From: Desulfobacteraceae bacterium | GTDB lineage: Bacteria; Desulfobacterota; Desulfobacteria; Desulfobacterales; Desulfobacteraceae | Direction of reading: 5' to 3' | Length of the DNA: 11,863 nucleotides | NCBI GenBank assembly: GCA_011390435.1 | Contig: JAABSK010000062.1 | Span: 1-11,863, forward strand | Shown here: one piece after another, positions 7,616 through 11,863 of the stretch | Position numbering within the stretch: position 1 is the first letter of the stretch | How the letters are laid out: every line of letters starts with the position of its first letter | Program-made: the position numbers and the translations under genes | The notes under the pieces: model-generated | The model's input: the letters and a program-made list of their open reading frames with translations, nothing else | Told to the model about the DNA's origin: nothing | The model's database searches: none

Positions 7616-8245
7616 TCAATCCTTTGCCGTTGCCAGCAGTAACCCAAAACCAATAAAAATGCTGCCACTGGTGCGGTTGAATATCCTGATTCTGCCTGGC
7701 TGGTTCAGCCAGGCTTTTGCCTGGTGTGCCACAAGCGCATATCCCATTAAAAAGGAAAAAGAAAACAGCATCAATACGCTGATCAGCGCGGCGAACTGCA
7801 GCGGCAGGGGCCTGCTCACATCAATAAACTGAGGAAACAGGGCAGTGAGAAAAACAATGGCCTTGGGGTTGCTGACGGCCACTCCAAAAGCGTGGGCAAA
7901 CAGCTTGCCCGATGGAATGGAAGCCGGACTGATCGGCTGCGCCAGATGCGTCTGCCGGGCGGGTTTGTCCAAAACCAGTTTCAGCCCCAGATAGATCAGA
8001 TAGGCAGCCCCGGCATACCGGATCAGGTGAAACACCTCCACAGAGGCCTGAACCATGGTTCCAAGACCGGTAATTGCCAGAATCCCCAGACAGAGCAGGC
8101 CGGCGATATTTCCAAGGGCGGCAAAGATCGCCTTTTTCCATCCGTACAGGGTGGCGTTGGTAATGATAAACAGCACTGCCGGACCAGGGGTGGATGTGGC
8201 CACAAGCACCAGCATCGTATAGATCATCCAGGATTGTATTGTCAT
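7616..8245 (-). CDS. LysE/RhtB-family amino acid or metabolite exporter
   Basis: From the ATG at 8245 the protein has 209 residues, the usual size for LysE/RhtB exporters, with about five to six membrane segments. Family marks are the STPGP block (18-22) followed by ALGNIAG in the next helix, and AVSNPKAIVFLTALFPQFID in the second half. Such proteins export amino acids (Lys, Thr, homoserine, Leu) or small metabolites from the cytoplasm; the substrate is not readable here. An in-frame start at 8302 would add 19 residues, but it lies upstream of the -10 box of the best promoter, and 8245 has AAGG seven bases before it, so 8245 is preferred. It is the first gene of the minus-strand run and is divergent from the amino acid importer operon, which fits an export/import pair. 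Confidence 0.93.
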   Translation of the reverse strand: MTIQSWMIYTMLVLVATSTPGPAVLFIITNATLYGWKKAIFAALGNIAGLLCLGILAITGLGTMVQASVEVFHLIRYAGAAYLIYLGLKLVLDKPARQTHLAQPISPASIPSGKLFAHAFGVAVSNPKAIVFLTALFPQFIDVSRPLPLQFAALISVLMLFSFSFLMGYALVAHQAKAWLNQPGRIRIFNRTSGSIFIGFGLLLATAKD

Positions 8246-8289
8246 TTGTATGCCTTTTTGAAGAAGAACCCATTTTCTGCCATTCTGGA

Positions 8290-8318
8290 AATATACCGTC
8301 AAAAAACACAGGTGTCCA
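8290..8318 (-). promoter_or_regulatory. Sigma70-like promoter for the exporter-MFS-NfeD-FloA run
   Basis: On the minus strand, -35 TGGACA (8318-8313) and -10 TATATT (8295-8290) each match consensus at five of six positions with an ideal 17-base spacer. Transcription should begin near 8283, leaving about 38 bases of leader before the ATG at 8245. This excludes the longer start at 8302. No other comparable promoter was noticed ahead of the downstream genes, though they were not searched exhaustively. Confidence 0.6.
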
Positions 8319-8363
8319 CACTTTAACGCACTCCTTTTCTTTTGCCTTCCGGAAACAAAAGTG

Positions 8364-8391
8364 TTGAAAAATCCAGTCCAGTCTGTAGAAT
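8364..8391 (+). promoter_or_regulatory. Sigma70-like promoter for the amino acid ABC importer operon
   Basis: -35 TTGAAA (8364-8369) and -10 TAGAAT (8386-8391) each match consensus at five of six positions with a 16-base spacer. Predicted transcription start is near 8398, giving about 64 bases of leader before the binding-protein ATG at 8462, which is preceded by a strong AGGAG six bases upstream. The two divergent -35 boxes are 45 bases apart, enough for one shared operator; an 8-base palindrome, TTCCGGAA (8347-8354), lies in that gap. Confidence 0.5.
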
Positions 8392-8461
8392 CATTCCACT
8401 GTCCGGATGAAAATTGAAAAAAGAATGATGGCCAAATTGAGTTAAAAAAAAGGAGCAGAAG

Positions 8462-9289
8462 ATGAAAGTATTGAAAAAACTCGTTCTTGCGCTGGCAATG
8501 GTTGCCGTGGTTGGTATGTTAAGCCCGGCATCGGCAGACAAACTGGATGACATTATCAAGGCCGGTGTTTTAAACTGCGGCGTGGTGGCGGATTTTCCGC
8601 CAATGGGATATTTTGACAAAAACAACCAGCCGGTTGGATTTGACTGCGATTACTGCCAGGATCTGGCCGATGCAATGGGCGTAAAAGCCAATATCATCAA
8701 CCTCACCTGGGGAGACCGGATTCCCTCCCTGATTTCAGGCAAAACAGACGTGGTGATCGGGTCCACATCCGACACACTGGAAAGAGCCAAATCTGTCGGG
8801 TTTTCCTACCCGTACTTTGTGTTCAAGTTCCAGGTGATTTCCAAAAAAGGCAGCAACATTAAAACATTTGACGACCTGAAAAAAGTTAAAGTGGGCGCGG
8901 CTCTGGGAACCACCTATGAAACCGAATATTTCAAATATGCCGATGCCAACGGCTGGGGAAGATCCAACTACACCTCTTTTAAATCTGAAAATGATGCATT
9001 CCTCGGGTTGTATCAGGGAAAAGTGGATGCCTTGATCTCCACCAACACCAATATTGCCACAAAACTGGCCACCAAAGAATTCAAAGATTTTGAAGCCGGT
9101 CCGTTTGTACCCAACTATGATGATGTGGTCGGCATTATTGCAAAAAGAAGTGAGGTTGCCTGGCTCAACTACCTGAACCTGTTTTTGATCCACCAGATCC
9201 GTGACGGCAATCTTGACAAGCGCTATCAGAAACATTTCGGCACCCCGGCACCGCCGGAGCTGATCCAGTCGCTTATCGACAATAAATAA
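8462..9289 (+). CDS. Periplasmic amino acid-binding protein of an ABC importer (family 3)
   Basis: A 275-residue extracellular solute-binding protein, family 3. It has a clear signal peptide with MKVLKK, a hydrophobic core and probable cleavage after ASA (about residue 25); no lipobox Cys is present, so it should be a soluble periplasmic protein. The family pattern follows: GVLNCGVVADFPPMGYFD (35-52), the GFDCDYCQDLADAMG block (59-73), GDRIPSLISGKTDVVIGSTSDTLERAK with the carboxylate-binding arginine candidate R108, and GKVDALIS near 187-193. Where glutamine/arginine-binding relatives have an Asp that holds the ligand amino group, this protein appears to have T194. Three Cys (39, 62, 65) sit in the periplasmic domain. 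The ligand is therefore uncertain, though the permeases and ATPase are of the polar amino acid type. Start: strong AGGAG six bases upstream. Confidence 0.94.
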   Translation: MKVLKKLVLALAMVAVVGMLSPASADKLDDIIKAGVLNCGVVADFPPMGYFDKNNQPVGFDCDYCQDLADAMGVKANIINLTWGDRIPSLISGKTDVVIGSTSDTLERAKSVGFSYPYFVFKFQVISKKGSNIKTFDDLKKVKVGAALGTTYETEYFKYADANGWGRSNYTSFKSENDAFLGLYQGKVDALISTNTNIATKLATKEFKDFEAGPFVPNYDDVVGIIAKRSEVAWLNYLNLFLIHQIRDGNLDKRYQKHFGTPAPPELIQSLIDNK

Positions 9290-9306
9290 ATATGAATCCT
9301 TCGCTG

Positions 9307-9330
9307 CCGGGTGCTGAAAACAGCGCCCGG
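9307..9330 (+). other. Intercistronic hairpin after the binding-protein gene
   Basis: CCGGGTGCTG (9307-9316) and CAGCGCCCGG (9321-9330) pair over 10 bases with one G-U wobble and an AAAA loop; a run of five T follows after eight more bases (9339-9343). It lies 17 bases after the stop codon. The T-run is too far away for a strong intrinsic terminator. This fits an mRNA 3'-stabiliser or partial terminator that lets the binding protein be made in excess over the membrane components, a common arrangement in such operons (inference). Confidence 0.6.
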
Positions 9331-9358
9331 TCGCGTCATTTTTGGTAAAGTCTGTTTT

Positions 9359-10030
9359 ATGGGAGATTATCAATTCCACTGGCTTGTGGTGTATCAGGCC
9401 CTGCCCCAGATGTTGAAAGGCGCATGGGTCACCCTTCACGTTTCTTTGCTGTCAATGCTGCTGGGCATTATCATTGCGGTTTTTCTGGCGCTTGGAAAGA
9501 TGTCCGACATCAAAGCCCTGAAAATCACCGCCAACACATGGATTGAAACCGCCAGAAATACCCCGGTACTGTTTCAGATTTATATGGCCTACTTTGGGCT
9601 GGGTGCCCTCCATATTCATTTAAGCCCCTATTTTTCAGTACTCAGCGCGCTGGTGTTTTTCAATGCCGGATATCTGGCTGAAACCTTCAGGGGCGGATTT
9701 CAATCCATCCCGTCCACTCAGCTCATCGCCTCCAGATCCCTTGGCATGACACGCCTGAAAGCCTACCGGCACGTGGTTCTGCCACAGATGTTCAGGCGGG
9801 TATACCATCCAATGACCAACCAGTTTGTCTGGTCGATCCTGCTCAGTTCGCTCGGGATACTGGTGGGAATGAATGATCTCTCCGGAGAAACCCAGCGCCT
9901 GCAGTCGCTGTCATACCGGACGTTGGAATTTTTCATTGTGGCGGCAGTCATCTACTACCTGCTCACCAAGTCGATACTGCTGCTGTCCGGATGGGTCTCC
10001 CGGAAAATGTTCACCGGAGATATCTCATGA
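9359..10030 (+). CDS. Amino acid ABC transporter permease, first subunit (HisM/GlnP type)
   Basis: A 223-residue inner-membrane subunit with the HEAT/His-Glu-Arg permease layout: WLVVYQALPQMLKGAWVTLHVSLLSMLLG at the start, ETARNTPVLFQIYMAYFGLG (63-82) in the middle, and a coupling loop QLIASRSLGMTRLKAYRHVVLP (121-142) that contacts the ATPase. Typical loops begin with EAA; here the Glu is absent (IASRSLG). After the loop the usual KD(T/S)SL segment is also not recognisable (SILLSSLGILVGMNDLSGE), so this subunit is somewhat divergent from its partner. I chose the ATG at 9359, since the longer GTG start at 9311 lies inside the hairpin and would add an unrelated leader. The ribosome binding site is weak (GGTAAAG). 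Its TGA overlaps the next ATG by 4 bp, so subunit synthesis is probably coupled. Confidence 0.93.
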   Translation: MGDYQFHWLVVYQALPQMLKGAWVTLHVSLLSMLLGIIIAVFLALGKMSDIKALKITANTWIETARNTPVLFQIYMAYFGLGALHIHLSPYFSVLSALVFFNAGYLAETFRGGFQSIPSTQLIASRSLGMTRLKAYRHVVLPQMFRRVYHPMTNQFVWSILLSSLGILVGMNDLSGETQRLQSLSYRTLEFFIVAAVIYYLLTKSILLLSGWVSRKMFTGDIS

Positions 10031-10677
10031 ACCTTTTTACGCCATTGTCCTGGAATGATGCAGGATTTATCCTCACCGGCGTTTTAAACACCATCTATAT
10101 CTCTGTTGTGGCCGTCGGGATCGGCACGGTTTTCGGCCTTGCAGTCGGATTTATCCGTTCGGCTGCCAACGGATTTATCAACATGGTCATGGGCGCGTTT
10201 CTGGATATTTTAAGAACCGTTCCCCTGATTATCCAGCTGGTGTTGTTCAGCACCTGGGTCGGTGTGATCGGCTGGCACCTGAACCCGTTTATCTGCGGAT
10301 CCATCATCCTCTCTTTGAATGCCATGGCATTCATGGCTGAAGTGTTCCGGGCCGGGTTTGAAAGTGTTTCCAACTCGATGCGGATCACCGCCAGATCGCT
10401 GGGGATGGGATACTGGCAGAGCATCTGCCATGTCATCCTGCCCATTGGGTTAAGGACTGTTTTTCCGTCATGGGTGGGGGTTTCCCTGAGCGTGATCAAG
10501 GACAGCGCCCTGGTCTCCGTGATCGGCTATATGGAGCTTCTCAGGACATCGGAACAGCTCATCACAAGAACGCAGCAGCCGCTTGAGATTCTCATCGGTG
10601 TCGGGTTGTTTTATTTTATCATCTCTTATCCCCTGTCGGTTTTCGGCAGGCGCATCGAAAGGAAAATGGCAGCATGA
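10027..10677 (+). CDS. Amino acid ABC transporter permease, second subunit (HisQ/GlnP type)
   Basis: A 216-residue membrane subunit that should pair with the preceding permease to form the channel. It has GFILTGVLNTIYISVVAVGIGTVFGLAVGFIR (13-44) at the start, LRTVPLIIQLVLFSTW (62-77), the coupling loop RITARSLGMGYWQSICHVILP (119-139) and the polar-amino-acid permease signature SVIKDSALVSVIGYMEL (155-171), which is intact here. As in the partner, the Glu of the EAA motif is missing (ITARSLG). The start at 10027 has GGAG seven bases upstream and overlaps the previous stop as ATGA; a start at 9991 would add 12 residues inside the previous gene and is less likely. Its stop overlaps the ATPase start by 4 bp. 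Confidence 0.94.
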   Translation: MNLFTPLSWNDAGFILTGVLNTIYISVVAVGIGTVFGLAVGFIRSAANGFINMVMGAFLDILRTVPLIIQLVLFSTWVGVIGWHLNPFICGSIILSLNAMAFMAEVFRAGFESVSNSMRITARSLGMGYWQSICHVILPIGLRTVFPSWVGVSLSVIKDSALVSVIGYMELLRTSEQLITRTQQPLEILIGVGLFYFIISYPLSVFGRRIERKMAA

Positions 10678-11396
10678 TACAGGTTCAAGGAGTTTATAAA
10701 TCCTTTGGGACGCTGGATGTACTCAAAGGAATTGATCTTGACGTCAACAAAGGAGAAGTGGTCAGTGTCATCGGCGGCAGCGGCAGCGGCAAATCCACCC
10801 TTCTTTACTGCATCAATGCCATTGAAAAAATCCAGAAAGGAAGCATTCTGGTCGATGGTGTGGATGCCCACGCCAAAAAGACAGACCGGAACAAGCTGCG
10901 CCAGAAGCTGGGCATGGTGTTCCAGCAGTGGAATTCCTTTCCACATCTCACGGTTCTTGAAAATGTGACCCTGGCCCCCCGGGTGGTCCTTAAGAAAAGC
11001 AAAAAAGAAGCGGAAGAGATCGCCAAAGCCCACCTGGACCATGTCGGGCTGAATGACAAATACCATGAATACCCGACCCGGATGTCTGGCGGTCAGCAGC
11101 AGCGGCTTGCCATTGCCCGAACCCTGGCCATGGAGCCCCGTTACATGCTGCTGGATGAAGTCACATCCGCACTGGACCCGGAACTGGTGGGAGAAGTGCT
11201 GGATACGCTGCGCCTGCTTCGAAAAGAAGGCATGACAATGATCTGCGTCACCCATGAGATGGCATTTGCCAAAGAGGTGTCAGACCGGGTTGCCTATATG
11301 GAGCAAGGAATTATCGAAGAGATCGGAGATGCCCGCCAGGTCATTGAAAAGCCTGCCAACGAAAAAACCCAGCGGTTTTTAAGCAAAGTCCTGTAA
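10674..11396 (+). CDS. Amino acid ABC transporter ATP-binding protein (GlnQ/HisP type)
   Basis: A 240-residue cytoplasmic ATPase that powers the importer as a homodimer. All motifs are intact: Walker A GGSGSGKST (34-42), Q-loop within VFQQWNSFPH (82-91), signature MSGGQQQRLAIAR (137-149), Walker B YMLLDE (157-162) followed by VTSALD, and the switch histidine H194 in CVTHEM. FGTLDVLKGIDLDV near the start and the MSGGQQQR form are typical of the polar amino acid uptake family, whose members are about 240-250 residues long. There is no extended C-terminal regulatory domain. The start overlaps the preceding stop as ATGA (10674-10677), with a GGA-containing site about ten bases upstream. The importer operon is therefore complete: binding protein, two permeases, ATPase. 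Confidence 0.97.
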   Translation: MIQVQGVYKSFGTLDVLKGIDLDVNKGEVVSVIGGSGSGKSTLLYCINAIEKIQKGSILVDGVDAHAKKTDRNKLRQKLGMVFQQWNSFPHLTVLENVTLAPRVVLKKSKKEAEEIAKAHLDHVGLNDKYHEYPTRMSGGQQQRLAIARTLAMEPRYMLLDEVTSALDPELVGEVLDTLRLLRKEGMTMICVTHEMAFAKEVSDRVAYMEQGIIEEIGDARQVIEKPANEKTQRFLSKVL

Positions 11397-11399
11397 ACA

Positions 11400-11863
11400 G
11401 TGACCCGTCAGTCAAAAGCCTATGCCTGTGCGCTCTTGACTGTATTGTTCTGGTCCACCATTGCCAGTGCCGGCAAAATCACGTTAAGGTATCTGCAGCC
11501 AATTGAACTGGTTTTGTACGCATCAATTGTTTCCACCCTTGTGCTGCTGCTGACCCTGGTGTTGCAGAAAAAGATGCCGGCGCTCCGGCAGCTTCCGGCA
11601 AAATCGTGGCTCGTCTCTGCCGGATTCGGGCTGCTGAATCCGTTTTTGTACTACCTGATCCTGTTTAAAGCCTATGAGATCCTGCCGGCACAGCAGGCCC
11701 AGGTGATTAACTACACCTGGGCAATTACCCTGAGCCTTTTATCCATACCACTTCTTGGACAGAAAGTGACCAGCCGGCAATGGGCTGCCATCGCCATGAG
11801 TTACAGCGGCGTCCTGGTAATTGCCACCAACGGCCGCCTGCTTTCCCTGCAGTTTGACAACCC
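11400..11863 (+). CDS. EamA/DMT-family transporter, 3' partial
   Basis: An open frame starting with GTG at 11400, three bases after the ATPase stop, runs off the right edge after 154 codons. The translation begins VTRQSKAYACALLTVLFWST and shows about four to five hydrophobic segments (about 8-25, 33-52, 66-85, 100-120, 126-143). QAQVINYTWAITLSLLSIPLLGQKVTSRQWAAIAMSYSGVLVI is typical of the end of the first EamA repeat: helix, short loop, helix with GxxLI-like end. Full-length members have about 290-310 residues and ten helices, so roughly half is visible. These inner-membrane carriers move amino acids, metabolites or drugs, often outward. There is no clear ribosome binding site, so translation may be coupled to the ATPase gene. 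Membership in the importer operon is inferred from the tiny gap. Confidence 0.88.
   Translation, partial: MTRQSKAYACALLTVLFWSTIASAGKITLRYLQPIELVLYASIVSTLVLLLTLVLQKKMPALRQLPAKSWLVSAGFGLLNPFLYYLILFKAYEILPAQQAQVINYTWAITLSLLSIPLLGQKVTSRQWAAIAMSYSGVLVIATNGRLLSLQFDN

Noticed and set aside
8246..8302. N-terminal extension of the LysE-type exporter to an upstream start at 8302.
   Set aside because: It would begin upstream of the predicted -10 box, has no good ribosome binding site, and makes the protein longer than its family; 8245 has AAGG at the right distance.
9311..9358. GTG start for the first permease at 9311.
   Set aside because: It lies within the hairpin and adds a leader unlike permease N-termini; the ATG at 9359 fits the family.
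8735..9439. A 234-codon minus-strand frame opposite the binding protein.
   Set aside because: It is antisense to a convincing solute-binding protein with signal peptide and strong ribosome binding site.
1..11863. Search by eye for CRISPR repeats, tRNA genes, transposase genes, or toxin-antitoxin and phage-defence genes.
   Set aside because: No repeated spaced units, tRNA-like cloverleaf, or recognisable proteins of these kinds were seen; nearly all bases are taken by the listed genes.

Overview
The window looks like chromosomal DNA of moderate GC content from a Gram-negative bacterium. I would guess Desulfobacterota (Desulfobacterales-like), from the protein style and from a FloA/NfeD cluster next to a Lon-like AAA protease. 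That placement is an impression from sequence character and was not tested by search. Coding density is very high. I see no RNA genes, insertion sequences, CRISPR arrays, phage genes or plasmid functions.

Layout. (1) 1-2771, plus strand: the 3' part of a large ATPase-protease. It carries the tail of one AAA module with a degenerate look, a complete AAA+ module with all nucleotide-binding motifs, and a C-terminal Lon-type (S16) Ser/Lys protease domain. The reading frame is open at the left edge, so the true start lies outside. (2) 2768-8245, minus strand: a tightly packed run of six genes reading right to left: LysE/RhtB-type exporter, MFS transporter, long NfeD (ClpP-like membrane serine protease), short NfeD, flotillin-like FloA, and a small single-pass membrane protein of unknown function. 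Spacings are 2 bp, a 4-bp overlap, coupled starts, 15 bp and 60 bp, so one transcript is likely. Its last gene ends in a 4-bp convergent overlap with the protease gene. (3) 8246-8461: a divergent control region with a good sigma70-like promoter in each direction, back to back. (4) 8462-11396, plus strand: a complete polar amino acid ABC importer (binding protein, two permeases, ATPase) with ATGA-type overlaps among the last three genes and a hairpin after the binding-protein gene. (5) 11400 to the right edge: the first half of an EamA/DMT-family transporter starting 3 bp after the ATPase stop.

How it may work together. The divergent pair is an amino acid importer operon facing an operon led by an amino-acid-type exporter, so a shared regulator at 8319-8363 would make sense; no regulator gene is in the window. 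The NfeD/FloA genes form the known membrane-microdomain pairing of a flotillin with NfeD proteins. Here they appear to share a transcript with two transporters and with an unrecognised membrane protein. No clearly new defence or mobile system is visible. The least ordinary items are the double-AAA Lon-like protease, the unknown protein downstream of floA, and the binding protein with an altered ligand site.
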